A DNA stretch of 64,000 nt from Cladocopium goreaui (GCA_947184155.2 CAMXCT020000835.1:285001-349000); one strand, 5' to 3'. Positions 19,316 to 30,780 are shown, numbered from the stretch's first letter. The notes: generated from the letters alone by a model not told the origin. Numbers and translations: made by a program.

Positions 19316-21508
19316 GTGCCGGCTTATGTTGTCGCCTACTCCACAGATGCGCCAAGAGAAAAAGCAGTCAGGATTCTCAACACCTTCCCATCCCTCCCCC
19401 TTTATAACCTTTACACCCTAATCAGCTACACAGGAACTGAACAGGAACTGAACAGTATGATGTCTCTGCTGTCCAGGGAACAAGTTGTGAAGTCCTGGTA
19501 TGCGAAGAACCCTGCAATTGGCTTCTTGGATCTGCTTTACGCACTCGAACAGCACAAGAGCATTTCGACTGAGTACGGGCTGAATGTATCTATTGAACAG
19601 CACTGGCGATTTGGAGACCCCCATAAGAAGACAGCTGAACCTGATCGACATGACTACGAGATTGCAATGGCAAACGGGAGTGAAACTCCACCTGGACCTG
19701 ACTGGCACAAGTTGTACCGATGGCTGGCTAGTCAAAGCTCTGCTTTCTTGCCTTACCACACCGTGTATTTGGTGACGGACAATCGTGATTTGCAATCGGA
19801 CAAGGTCAAATCCGTGCATGGACTCAGCCATTGGCCAATGGTCGCTGCTTGGTGGAAAGAACGGTTACGCTATGTTGGCCCTTATGGAGAACTCACCACA
19901 GTTGTCTTTGTTCACATATCAGCTGACACTGGTCTTCATAAGGTGCACCCAACATGGGCAGGGACGTGCATCCTTGATGCTTGTGTGTTCCTCTTTCCGA
20001 CCATTAATTTTGCACTGATTGACAGCGATTGTGTCCCAGTTACCCTCTTTGAGATACGAGAACTTTGGCTTGCGAGCACTGACCCAACCCAACCAGCTAC
20101 ATCAAGCAAAGTTGCAAAGAGCAAACTGTCAAGCCCCATTGCGTCATCGCACAAACGTGCGCGCTCTGTTGACACGGGAAGGGACATGCAGCAGCCTGGT
20201 CCACCATCGAAGTTGTCTAGATCGCATAGTGCGGACAACCTTGCTATCCGAAAAGCTGACCCACCACGCGCCCCTCCCCTCACCTATGGTGCCAATTTGG
20301 CAGACGAGGTTGACTATGGTGATTCGCCAGACCCGAGTCCCCGCATGTCTAGGCGGGCGACGTCTAGCAGCAATGACTCTTCCCCGGCTGGGTCAACCAA
20401 ACCTATCCGGAAGGACCATTCAGACGTAGATGAAGCTGCCAGTGCGTGCAGACCCAAAGGAGTCATCCTTGTGAGTGAGGCATTCACTGAAATCAATGCG
20501 GGTCTGGTCATTGTATTAGCTTCGGGTCATGAGAGCCCTGTACCTGTCACTGCCTTGGAGGACTCGGACACGGATCCTGATGAAATAGCCCACGTCATTA
20601 CTCGTGCTTACCACAGGCATGTTGAGGCCTACCTTGCTACCACGTATCCACCTGCAGATGTTGAGCAGGCAGTAGCTAGTGGATTACTTGGTTCTCCTCT
20701 GCTTGGCACGTCCACTCGTGTTACTGCAGATTGGTGCCATGCGTGGAGCATATTGGGCCAGTGGTCTGGATTAGTCACTTTTCCCGTCCCAGCCTCTGGA
20801 GTCTGGCCGCGCCATGGTCATTTACGGAAGATCCTTGATGGCTACCAAGGCAGACAGCCAAATTTCCATAAATGGGCTCGGCCTGCCTACGAGCAAGGTG
20901 CCCTTCCGACCCTTAGCCTGCTGCCAGGTGAGGTCAGTGTACGAGTGCTACCAGGAGACAAGATGTACCAGGCCATGGAAATCGAGCCACATTACATGCG
21001 GCCTGTTATTCTGCATGGGTTTGGCACCAATGCCAAAAAAAGAATGCCTAGCAGTCTCGCTGACCTCGCCCAATATGGCTGGTTGCCGTTGGCTGCAGCT
21101 TTATTTGGTACACAAGAATGGAAGCCTCAATGGCTACATCACAACTTCCTTCTAGTGGTTGGTCTGCGACTGCATGCCAAAGTGCCTCCTCCTCCACTTT
21201 CCCAAGCTCAACTAATTTTGTTGTGTGGACTATGGCAACGAAAGGAACAACCAGAACCTTCATGTACATCGCTGCAGCAAGCAGCTCCCCTGAAGTTTGG
21301 TCTTCCGGTACCTTTCAGAGAGATGGCTAAGTGGGACGTCACTGTCAATGAGCAGACCATTACATTGGAAGGACACCTGCTGCTACGCTGCCCGCAGCAC
21401 TCAAGGGCTCTGACGACTGGGCATCCTGGGTTTTTTCCCTCTCAGAAGTCTGGCAAGATGACGCCCCAATACAAGACCGACCCCTTGAAGTGCACTGCAG
21501 TGGATTAG
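19316..21508 (+). CDS. modular family copy A, N-terminal part with GT-A-like domain
   Basis: 730-codon frame; it opens at 19258 and the listed GTG start is arbitrary. Residues about 80-250 form a compact domain shared with copy C: YLVTDNRD, SHWPMVAAWW, HPTWAGTCILDACVFLFP, and a DSD triplet at 236-238 (FALIDSDCVPVTLFE), resembling the DxD metal site of GT-A glycosyltransferases. Residues 260-390 are a Ser/Pro/basic linker; from about 390 a second conserved region follows with an acidic patch (EDSDTDPDE). The frame ends beside LEVHCSGLGGG, which in another frame continues the family homology (copy B LDVQCTGLGGG), so the stop is a frameshift and not the true end. Copy B lacks the GT-A-like domain. 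Enzymatic activity is inferred only from the DSD context. Confidence 0.65.
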   Translation: MPAYVVAYSTDAPREKAVRILNTFPSLPLYNLYTLISYTGTEQELNSMMSLLSREQVVKSWYAKNPAIGFLDLLYALEQHKSISTEYGLNVSIEQHWRFGDPHKKTAEPDRHDYEIAMANGSETPPGPDWHKLYRWLASQSSAFLPYHTVYLVTDNRDLQSDKVKSVHGLSHWPMVAAWWKERLRYVGPYGELTTVVFVHISADTGLHKVHPTWAGTCILDACVFLFPTINFALIDSDCVPVTLFEIRELWLASTDPTQPATSSKVAKSKLSSPIASSHKRARSVDTGRDMQQPGPPSKLSRSHSADNLAIRKADPPRAPPLTYGANLADEVDYGDSPDPSPRMSRRATSSSNDSSPAGSTKPIRKDHSDVDEAASACRPKGVILVSEAFTEINAGLVIVLASGHESPVPVTALEDSDTDPDEIAHVITRAYHRHVEAYLATTYPPADVEQAVASGLLGSPLLGTSTRVTADWCHAWSILGQWSGLVTFPVPASGVWPRHGHLRKILDGYQGRQPNFHKWARPAYEQGALPTLSLLPGEVSVRVLPGDKMYQAMEIEPHYMRPVILHGFGTNAKKRMPSSLADLAQYGWLPLAAALFGTQEWKPQWLHHNFLLVVGLRLHAKVPPPPLSQAQLILLCGLWQRKEQPEPSCTSLQQAAPLKFGLPVPFREMAKWDVTVNEQTITLEGHLLLRCPQHSRALTTGHPGFFPSQKSGKMTPQYKTDPLKCTAVD

Positions 21509-22471
21509 GAGGTGGCCTACTCAGTGGCGAACACGACTATGATATTTTCCTACAAAATCAGGCAGAAACCTAGGTGTATGGCCCATCGCTCGCTATGACA
21601 GATAATTGGAAAGCACATGTCACCCAATTGGGCCTCACCGAAACAGTGCACGAATATGCGATCTACCAGTTACTCTCCACTGCAGAAGGATGAACAGCTT
21701 GGCGAGATTTCCTCCCTGAACATTTCTCCAATCATCAACTGTTGCTCACGAGAGCGATTCGTCTCATTGAGACTGCGCATATCCGGCCAGCCCATGCCAG
21801 ACCACCGGATCCGACCTGATCAACGGCAATCAGGCAGATCTTTCGTTGTTACCATCTGCAAGGTAAACATCGTTTCCTGAAGTCATGTTTTCCTCATTTA
21901 GTCACTACAGCGGACACAAGAGGTGTCAGGGACATCAACGTCTATGGGTTCTCGGCAGGGTCCTACACGGGCCTTGCACTTCACGAGATCCTGAGTGATT
22001 TTGCTGCATTCCCAGGCCTCACTGAAGTTGCAGCGATTGCGACGCCGCCAGAGATGATGCGACTTGCCACTGGCGAACGCAGAGTCACTCTGGTGCACTG
22101 CCTTGAAGACCGGCTGTGTGTGGAGACCGGACTCTCTGACAGAATTCAATTATCAGGTGGTTCTTACAGAAGGGCACCCCACATGGAGTGGGCGTGCCAA
22201 ACACTCATATGGCCACTTGCTCTTCATTGACCTTGATGAAGGGGTCCATGAAGTTCAAAGATTACAAATCACCACCCCTCAGGTCATTCCACACGGGGTA
22301 CGGTGCGAGGGATTGCTGCGAGTACTCTCATGGGTGAGCTTTGACCTTCCTGTGCACCTCAAGACGACGCTAAGCACTCTGTTAGTAGCAGCTGGAGAAG
22401 GGAACACTGAGCTACAAACAGTACCTATTGTCGGCCGGGACATTCGGGATGGTCAGCCTGAGACGGAAGCT
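21509..22471 (+). pseudogene. modular family copy A, alpha/beta-hydrolase part
   Basis: Homology to copy B (aa 180-470 of the ORF at 46100) runs through three frames with stops near 21572, 21823 and 22230. Recognisable blocks are VYGPSLAMTDNW, then GFSAGSYTG (nucleophile elbow G-x-S-x-G), HCLEDRLCV (acid residue) and HSYGH (histidine). The three together match a Ser-Asp-His hydrolase in the same order as copy B (GHSAGS, HADDRLCV, HNYSH). The breaks show this copy does not encode an intact hydrolase domain. Confidence 0.65.
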
Positions 22472-22529
22472 TACGCAATTGTAAGGACCGTGCCTAGTGC
22501 GAATCGGCCAAATCGGAGGGAAAAAAAAA
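22472..22529 (+). mobile_element. SINE-like repeat S1 with 16-bp target duplication
   Basis: 58-nt insertion (TACGCAATTGTAAGGACCG ... CGGAGGG and A9) flanked by GCCTGAGACGGAAGCT at 22456-22471 and 22530-22545. The insertion plus one duplication is 74 nt, which shifts the reading frame of copy A. Removing it joins PETEA to ELQAALIAMIP in one frame. Nearly identical to 33312-33368. Confidence 0.92.
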
Positions 22530-22545
22530 GCCTGAGACGGAAGCT

Positions 22546-25390
22546 GAACTACAAGCAGCACTGATTGCGATGATTCCCACACTAGGAGGATCCCACAATG
22601 AGGGAGGGCTGCTGGTTCGCAACTTACTGGCGGAATTCCTGCGTGGTTTTTCATTAAGAACCCTCATCTTCCTACTGGACATGGTGCTTCCGCAACTAGA
22701 CGCTGGACGGCAGCTCCAACACCTTCAGCCCTGGGTCAGTGTAGAACTAGCTCAACAGAAGAATCGAGGACAAACTGGAACACGGTTGCAGGTCACCTAC
22801 CAATATGAGGCGTATGCTGATTTTCATGTCATTCACCTACATACGGAAGGTGCCCCTCTCCTACTCTTTAGTGCACCTTCGGATGTTCCAAAGATCTCGC
22901 CGCGTGATCTCTGTGAAGCTGGGAATCTAGGCAACCTGGAAGCCAACGTGATGGCGGGCAGAGCGCTACTAGGGGTACTCCAGTTGCCAGACACTCAGCA
23001 GCGGTGTGTTATACTACTGGTACATGAAAAGGTGATGCACAGCGGAACCAGCAAGAACCCTGCTCAGCGAGCAATCAAACGCATTGCCCCGAAGCTACTA
23101 GAGCTTGTAATCGTCTCACTACCCATTGCGCGGACGTTTTGTGGACGACTTTTGGACCAGTATCTCAAAACAATGAGTTACTTTGATCCTGCACAGGACT
23201 GGCCGAAACCCATTGAAGAACACGTGTCTATGGCCGTAGTGTGGGAAGAGCTAGCCTTCCTGGGTGACACACGCAGCCGCCATGAACTCTTGGTGTTTGC
23301 ACAAGCTAATCAGTCGCGCCTACCATTGGCCATGGGCATCGTACAGCCGCATATATCTGTTCGCCGCATGGCCAGCGAGCGCAAAACGAAGCTGACCGAT
23401 GCACTAGTCAGAATCTTGAGCCGGTTCCTGACACCAGCCACGATCTCGATGGAAGGGGCCCATGACAGTTATTACCGTGAGTACCTCCTCCCTCTAGCAG
23501 CCCACGGTGATGGACATGTCTTAACGGTCTCAATTGCACTGTTGCTGGCAATTCTGACAGGTCGATCCGACTTATGTATTGCAGGAGTCTTTGGTGCTGG
23601 CAAAACGCGGTCCCTTGCGGTCTTGCTCATTGCACTGAGCTGTGACTCAAGGACTTTGTTGCGATCGTCTATACGAAAGAGAATGTAGCTGCCAAAGCAC
23701 TTGCGGATCAATTAAGTGATCTCGTGCCCCCCACAATCAGGAGCTTCGGTAGGCTAATTGGTCGCATGGAAGAAAGTAAAGGAGAAGCATATGCCTCCAA
23801 AATTGATGTCCGGTGCAGTGACCGTAATAAAATCATCGCGTACAAGAATGTGCATTGCAACAGGTGGCTCAGCCACGGCTGAAATGGCGATGCGTTATTC
23901 CACTTTTGGTCATTGGATCTCTCGCACCTGGCTAGCTTTCATGGACGAAAGCCAACAGTATGACAACTACCATGAGATCGCAGCTCTTGCTGCCATTCAA
24001 CAACCAACTCTCACTGTCTTCATTGGCAATCACAGGCAAACTCCAGGAGGGCTGTCAAAAGGTCGAGCAATCGACGCAAACTGCTGCAACGGCCGTTAGG
24101 GCTCAAAGCGCTTGATAGGCCAGGAGATTATCTTCCACCGGCACGAATGGCAGCACTTGTAGCTCAGCTTTGGCCTGATGCGAGCCAAGATCCGGAGTCA
24201 GATCTCTTTAGTCTGCTGAGACTTGCAAACAAGCCGCATAGTGGCCCATGGACATCCACTCTGCAAGACTACGAGCTGCCTGTCGCCCTAGGGCGGGTGT
24301 TTCACTGCCGAATCTCGTGCCAGCTGGATGCACACAGCAGCCTAATTGCAGCAGCTCTAGCAGTCCTGCTGATTGCCACAGCATCAGAGGAGTTTGGAGT
24401 ACCTGAGTGTACCACAACCCTTGAAGCATCCGGGCTATGTGGTCCTCACCGTTGGGGTATCATTCTCCCTAACAGCTCACGGGTCTCAATGCTGACGTAC
24501 CAAGCCATCGTGGCAGTTCGGTATCCTGAGTTAGTCCTCCACGAGCCCAATTATTTACATTGGACACTTCGTGCCACATGAGTCCACTGTGGCACAAGGA
24601 GGTTTCCGGACGGTACTGTGGAATGCACCTAAAGATCTAAGAGCTGCTGTTGAGGACGTCGTTGCTTTCTGCACCTATCTGAAGAATTATTATCGCAACT
24701 TGCAACAGGGAGCGACCTCGCAGCTGCTTGTCTTATTCAACCGTACTGCGGTGCACAACTTGCTACTCCAACATGGCTTCCAGTCTATGTGGTATGGTGG
24801 GCTGTGAGTTTCCACCACTTCCTCTGCTGCGGGGGCAACAGCACGCATTGCGGTCATTGTTCAAACAGGCTGTGTGGAGGACGCAGAGATGTAACAGCAG
24901 ACGAGCGTGAAGACTGCTATGGGAGAGCAACTGTAGCGCTCACAAGAGCCATTGAACATACCTATATTGTCTCGCCTCTTGATATGGCAGGCATGATTGG
25001 CATGGCCCAGACACTGGGAGTGTACCACTATGGATACTTCACATTGAAAGACCGAGACATTCAGTATCATGGCCCTACAACCCACCCCAGCGACAAAATT
25101 GCTATACTGGACTGGGGATTGGGGGCATCTTTTATTCCCCAAGACAAACCCCCTCTTGCTATTGCCATGATTGTGACATCAATGGCACGCGAGCGTGGCG
25201 ACGATATCGGTTGGTTGTGGCATGCAGAGATAAGTTACGTCTTCCCCTTAATGTCCTTGCAGCGCTAGAGTCTCGCACACGTGACCATGTGCTGACGACC
25301 AGCGGTTTTTTCCCCTGCTCGATCGATCGTGAATACTTGTATGGTGCTGCTGATGGTTACAGATCTCCTCTCTGGCTGTGTGCAGCCTAT
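22546..25390 (+). pseudogene. modular family copy A, UPF1-like SF1 helicase part
   Basis: Follows the S1 insertion. The longest piece (22546-23688) ends soon after motif I, VFGAGKTRS (about 23595). Then, after a frameshift, FVAIVYTKEN (motif Ia region) and SFGRLIGRMEES; another shift gives ATGGSATAEM, motif II as MDESQQ (about 23943) and motif III as IGNHRQTPGG. Further shifts lead to LWPDASQD (24173), IATASEEFGVPECT, motif VI as GRATVALTRA (about 24930) and SPLDMAGMIGMAQ. These match the motif order of superfamily 1B (UPF1-like) helicases and align along their length with copy B. Multiple frameshifts make this a pseudogene. The family C-terminal region resumes at 29135 beyond an insertion. 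Confidence 0.75.
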
Positions 25391-27073
25391 ACTGCAGAGG
25401 TACTTCCAAGTGTCTCCAAAGTTGCTGGGGTTTGGAGAAGCTTGTCCTGGTGTCTTGAAAGTGCCATGCTGTGGCGTGGCATTAGGGACTTTACGAAATT
25501 TGGCAACAAGCGTGTCAGTGATTTGGATATGCTTTAAGGTTATATAGTTGGAGTCGCATGCTTGCACCGGGAAATTCCATGCAGGCGGATCTGCATACGC
25601 CTCGCTTCCCATACGTCTTGATCATCTATTTTTTACCCGTCCTTCTGTTTGCAACGCTTTGTTCCTCTTCCTTCTGCTGTATTTTCATATGTACAAACCT
25701 CAAACAAACCTTGTTCATGTCTGCGTGCAGCTCATTTCATTGAGGAATGAGCACTTTCTGGGTGACACCTTCGATGTGCTGTGTTTTCATATGTACAAAC
25801 TCCAGACATACTTTGCAAACGTCTCTATGCCCCGCATTCTATTGGAGAAAGCCATGCCATGACCGCACCTTCGATCTATTGTTTTTTCATATGTACAAAC
25901 CCCAAGCAAACTTCAATTCTAGGCAGCGGAGGAAATCTACAGTTGCCGCGCGCAAAAAAAGAAATTAATTGAACTTTCCTTTAAATCCTGTCGCACCTGA
26001 TGGCATGGTCCGGCCCCATAGGCTTGAGGTTTGAAGAAGGTTTGCTTGAGGTTTGTACATATGAAAAACCAGCATGCCAGAGCTTTGCCACTTGAAGTGT
26101 TCCTGCCATTGTAAACTGTCTGATTGGACGCGTATTCTGAGTTTGTTTGGGGTTTGTACATATGAAAACACAGCATGCTAGAGTACTGGCAGCCAACGTG
26201 CATTTCTCGAGTCTTTCCCGTTGGGTTGATGCTTGCTTATGTTGCCGGAAGCTTTAGTGCAGACCTCAATGTTTGAGAGAGAATGGCAGGTCCATGTGTC
26301 TCACAGGAAGTTTGCCACTCAGCAACTACTGTGTCTGTAGTCTGGCTGCTGGCTTTAGAGTTCATCTTTACTCGATGTGTCTCCCTTGCCCCAGAATTTC
26401 AATGTTGGATGTTGTGCAAACGGGAGGCCTCTTAGATAGATCCCGCACCGGCGCGTTCGATTTTTCACGTCTTTTCAAGTGTGGAAGCCTTCCTACATTT
26501 AGAGTTGAGAAGAGACCATATGATGATGTTACAGGTCACCTGAAGGTTGACAATGCCCTGCACCCGTCCTTCTTGCCAGGCCGAGTGCTGTCGACATTCC
26601 AAAAGTTGCAGAAGTCGCAGAACCCAAGAGTGAAGGCTCGGCTATGAGATGTCAGGGGGTAGTACGGCGTCCAACCCCTCCACCCCCGTAGACTCTTAAC
26701 GCCTGGTGTGTCTGCGTGTGTTTCTTCCTGCTTGAACTGGCCGTGGAGTAATTCTAGTCCACCATAAAATAACAGTGTATTCTTAAAACGGGCCGAAATT
26801 ACTCCACGCATTTTGTATTGGGCCTGCCATATATTTCTGCATTTTTTACTCCGCGGATGGTCTACTCCATATTTACTCCACATCTTCTCTATTGGCTGAA
26901 GCATGTGGACGCCTCTTGGAATTACTCCGCCGGCCTTCTCAGCTTGTTGGTTCAGACATGGCTGCTTATATCTGTGTCAACATTGGCATTGGGGGCAGGG
27001 GGAGCTCATTGAATCCAATTCAAGCCTCAGAAAATATTGTGATTCTGGAGACTAATGTGTGTACCTCCTCAGT
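25391..27073. repeat. R1, 1683-bp repeat unit
   Basis: Direct repeat of R2 (27628-29134) with high identity but two extra internal blocks of about 95 and 95-100 bp. Contains several TTACTCC heptamers near 26750-26940 and internal inverted motifs (see 25680-26170). A 124-codon frame at 26273-26647 is mirrored in R2, but its conservation equals that of the flanking non-coding sequence. Confidence 0.85.
25680..26170. repeat. internal inverted repeats around CATATGTACAAAC
   Basis: In R1, TTTTCATATGTACAAAC occurs three times on the plus strand (about 25683, 25784, 25885) and its reverse complement GTTTGTACATATGAAAA twice (about 26051, 26152). R2 has two forward copies and one reverse. The arrangement would allow a long-arm hairpin in the single-stranded element. 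Confidence 0.75.
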
Positions 27074-27627
27074 GCCAACATGACATAGAAAAAACCGGTG
27101 TATGATCTTTACTTCTGGCATGATGACGCATGAAGAGAGTTACGTGCTTCGCTGTTTGAAGAATGGAACTTTATGCTAGACACACGGCTCGGTTATGCGA
27201 GCATCTGCAAAAGGGTTGCTGGGCACACTCATTGGGATTTTTTTTTTGGCGCCGCGGCATTTCTTTTCGTTTTGGACCGTTTGTGTTTCTTTTGACGGGC
27301 CATTTTTAGCTTCAATTTCGGGAAGGCCGCTTCTATTGTTTCATTAGGCGAAGCCAAAAATGGCTTCATTTTTGTGACCAAACTTTGTCTTCGAGTTTGG
27401 AGCCAAGACTTGTCTTTTTTAGAGTTTGTGGTAGATAATTCCCGCTTGGCTTGTGTTGGAAGCGGCAGGATGCGAGCAGAGTGAGTTGTCGCTGCTCTGC
27501 TGTGGTTCTACAAGCATGATTCCGGCAGCTAAGTTCTGAAACAAATCCCTTGCCACAGGCTGCTCCATGACGGTGTATCGATGAGTTGACACATGCTGCC
27601 TTCCAGGCTTCAAGACGATGCAATGGA
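27074..27627. other. spacer between R1 and R2, no gene seen
   Basis: 554 bp with a T-rich stretch at 27238-27250 and no supported ORF or tRNA-primer or polypurine signal. Not found elsewhere in the window. Confidence 0.5.
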
Positions 27628-29134
27628 ACTGCAGAGGTACTTCCAAGTGTCTCCAAAGTTGCTGGGGTTTGGAGAAGCTTGTCCTGGTGTCTTGAAAGTG
27701 CCATGCTGTGGCGTGGCATTAGGGACTTTACGAAATTTGGCAACAAGCGTGTCAGTGATTTGGATATGCTTTAAGGTTATATAGTTGGAGTCGCATGCTT
27801 GCACCGGGAAATTCCATGCAGGCGGATCTGCATACGCCTCGCTTCCCATACGTCTTGATCATCTATTTTTTACCCGTCCTTCTGTTTGCAACGCTTTGTT
27901 CCTCTTCCTTCTGCTGTATTTTCATATGTACAAACTCCAGACATACTTTGCAAACGTCTCTATGCCCCGCATTCTATTGGAGAAAGCCATGCCATGACCG
28001 CACCTTCGATCTATTGTTTTTTCATATGTACAAACCCCAATCAAACTTCAATTCTAGGCAGCGGAGGAAATCTACAGTTGCCGCACGCAAAAAAGAAATT
28101 AATTGAACTTTCCTTTAAATCCTGTCGCGCCTGATGGCCTGGTCCCGCCCCATAGATTTGAGGTTTGAACAAGGTTTGCTTGAGGTTTGTTCGGGGTTTG
28201 TACATATGAAAACACAGCATGCTAGAGTACTGGCAGCCAACGTGCTTTTCTCGAGTCTTTTCCCGTTGGGTTGATGCTTGCTTATGTTGCCGGAAGCTTT
28301 AGTACAGACCTCAATGTTTGAGAGAGAATAGCAGGTCCATGTGTCTCACAGGAAGTTTGCCACTCAGCAACTACTGTGTCTGTAGTCTGGCTGCGTCTGG
28401 CTGCTGGCTTTAGAGTTCATCTTTACTCGATGTGTAAATTCCCTTGCCCCGGAATTTCAATGTTGGATGTTGTGCAAACGGGAGGCCTCTTAGATAGATC
28501 CCGCACCGGCGCGTTCGATTTTTCACGTCTTTTCAAGTGTGGAAGCCTTGCTACATTTAGAGTTGAGAAGAGACCATATGATGATGTTACAGGTCACCTG
28601 AAGGTTGACAATGCCCTGCACCCGTCCTTCTTGCCAGGCCGAGTGCTGCCGACCTTTCAAAAGTTGCAGAAGTGGCAGAACCCAAGAGTGAAGGCTGGGC
28701 TATGAGATGTCAGGGGGTAGTACGGCATCCAACCCCTCCACCCCCGTAGACTCTTAACGCCTGGTGTGTCTGTGTGTGGGTTTCCTCCGGCTTGAACTGG
28801 CCGTGGAGTAATTCTATTCCACCATAAATAACAGTGTATTCTTAAAACGGGCCAAAATTACTCCACGCATTTTGTATTGGCCCTGCCATCTATTTCTGCA
28901 TTTTTTACTCCGCGGATGGTCTACTCCATATTTACTCCACATCTTCTCTATTGGCTGAAGCATGTGGACGCCTCTTGGAATTACTCCGCCGGCCTTCTCA
29001 GTTTGTTGGTTCAGACATGGCTGTTTATATCTTGTGTCAACATTGGCATTGGGGGTAGAGGGGAGCTCATTGAATCCAATTCAAGCCTCAGAAAGTATTG
29101 TGATTCTGGAGACTAATGTGTGTACCTCCTCAGT
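27628..29134. repeat. R2, 1507-bp repeat unit
   Basis: Direct copy of R1 lacking two internal blocks. Same ends, ACTGCAGAGGTAC and GTACCTCCTCAGT. Confidence 0.85.
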
Positions 29135-30780
29135 AATGGGTCCCCAGCACTTGTTCATCGACATCGAGGCCACAAGGTCTTCTTTCACGTGGGTATACAG
29201 GATCGGCAACTCGTCGTAATACCGGGTATTCATTATTTCGATGCCCATCGGTTGCAACCGGACCTCTTGGACACATTGGATCGCCAGATTGATCCTGGGT
29301 CTATGAAACTCGCAAGCCCCGAGGGTGCAGGAGACACAGTGAATGACCCCTCCTCGGATGAGGAAGCAGCCTCTACCGATGACGAGAGTGATCCAGAAGA
29401 CCCCACAGTTGCATGGTGCCCACCCATACCTGATGCAGCTGAAGATCCCTCTGAAGATGAGATCGCGAGTGCAGCTGACCAGCTAGCAATCCTGATTTCT
29501 AATGTCCAACCCAACGGAAACCCTTTTTGTATACCCGAAAACCTTGGAGCTCTCCCATCGTTGTGGCTACAGGCAAGATTGACGTTGTCTTTGACTGCCA
29601 TCCAAGAAAAGTTTGCGCGCATCTTGCTGAGTGTGGCCTGTGAACTGTGGTTGCGCGGGCAAATTGCCAGGGTGGAGGATGTCCTCCTGCAGGTGGCAAG
29701 GGCTCTCACAATTCGTTTGGCAGAGAAGCTCGCCCAGGCGATGAGCTCTTTGATGAGATTGGCTGAATCCATGGTGACTCCAGAAACTGAATGCTTGCTG
29801 TATGCCACGTACTGGTTTCGGCCCATCCTGTCTGAACTCATTGGCTCGGCCCGAGAGAGCTCTGAGGTGAACCGGAGTCGAGCGCCGAGTGGCCCAGTTA
29901 AAGTCCTGGTCACAGATCGGCCGCATCGACGACTGGTCTGGTGGACCTTACGAGTGGTGCCTCTGCCCTACTGGCATGGTTCCCGGCCAGCTGGGCCAGC
30001 AAAATCGCTCCCAAACTTCTCGAGAATGCTCCTGAGAATGCGCAGAAACCACAAGAAATTAACATCGCTTGCCCGAAACGTTCCTGTGACGAGACTCCGG
30101 TGGAGGGAGCAAAGCAGTTGCTCCAGGCAGTTAAATTTGCTGCCAAAAACATGCCTGGTTTTCGTCTTGGTTTGGATGAAGACTTTCAAATGGCTGGATG
30201 TTTCCAGGAGCTCATCCATGGATATACAACAGGGCTTGTTGAACCATACATGATGCGAGGTCTCCAACCACTGGGACCGAATCGCACTACTCTGGAAATT
30301 ATCATTCCCTCTCAAGCAGGGCTCACACCCGAGAAGTGGAAAGAAACAGCCACACTGTGCCCACTTGATTGGCCTTCCAACTACAGTCTTTTGCGATTGT
30401 GGCATACCAATGGGAGCCTCCATCAAACGGAAGCGCGACTCAGGAATCAACTGTCGCACAGCCATATGTTTGCTGAGTGGACAGTGCATCTCCACAGATT
30501 TGCAGAGCGTGTCTTATTCCAGCAACCTGCAGTTTATGTAGCGGGACATGCCTTGCAAACCAACCTGCGGGAACGAAACTTCCCAGACAGGAAAGTCCGC
30601 AGGAGGGTTCCTCCGGAAGACCTGGACGAACATCAAAGGGCGATCCGAGCGCTTCTGCAGCGTGCTAGTGATCAGCAAAGCGTGAACCCAGTTTCGTTTG
30701 GACTCACCAACGAATGGAACGACACCATTACATCAGATAAAAAGCATCATTTGGAACATTTCACGAGAGGTATGACATGA
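29135..30780 (+). pseudogene. modular family copy A, C-terminal region
   Basis: Continues copy A after the insertion. IPGIHYFDAHRLQPDLL matches copy B LPGIYFFDGWRVHPTLP; ENLGALPSLWLQARLTLSL matches copy B STLPDPWPLAKITIDM; ECLLYATYWFRPI matches copy B SFMLLKEYWFREL. An acidic linker (SSDEEAASTDDESDPED) lies between. One frameshift falls near 29940, after which the frame continues to 30780 (LQPLGPNRTTLEIIIP, LTPEKWKETATLC). No known domain was recognised. Long helices are likely. This marks the 3' end of the family protein. Confidence 0.65.

Larger units (their letters stand above)
25391..29134. mobile_element. 3744-bp insertion: two direct copies of a TIR-bounded repeat
   Basis: The insertion separates two parts of copy A: deleting 25391-29134 joins LWLCAAY to NGSPALVH in one frame, matching copy B around YVCLPSG. 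It consists of R1 (25391-27073), a 554-bp spacer and R2 (27628-29134) in the same orientation. Each repeat begins ACTGCAGAGGTAC and ends GTACCTCCTCAGT; these ends are inverted repeats matching at 11 of 13 positions. No target duplication was found. The ends are not those of an LTR element (no TG/CA with duplication, no primer-binding site after R1, no polypurine tract before R2). A DNA transposon derivative, possibly non-autonomous, is the better reading. Confidence 0.7.

Noticed and set aside
26273-26647. 124-codon ORF in R1 and its counterpart 28376-28705 in R2
   Set aside because: Similarity between the copies is no higher than in flanking non-coding parts of the repeat, and no motif is present.
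25391-29134. Interpretation as a single large intron or introner (GT at 25400, AG at 29133)
   Set aside because: Splicing at these GT/AG positions removes 3734 nt, which shifts the frame and creates TAA at once. Only removal at the TIR ends keeps the frame.
25391-29134. Interpretation of R1 and R2 as LTRs of a small LTR element
   Set aside because: No matching target duplication, no primer-binding site after R1 and no polypurine tract before R2. The ends form inverted repeats instead.
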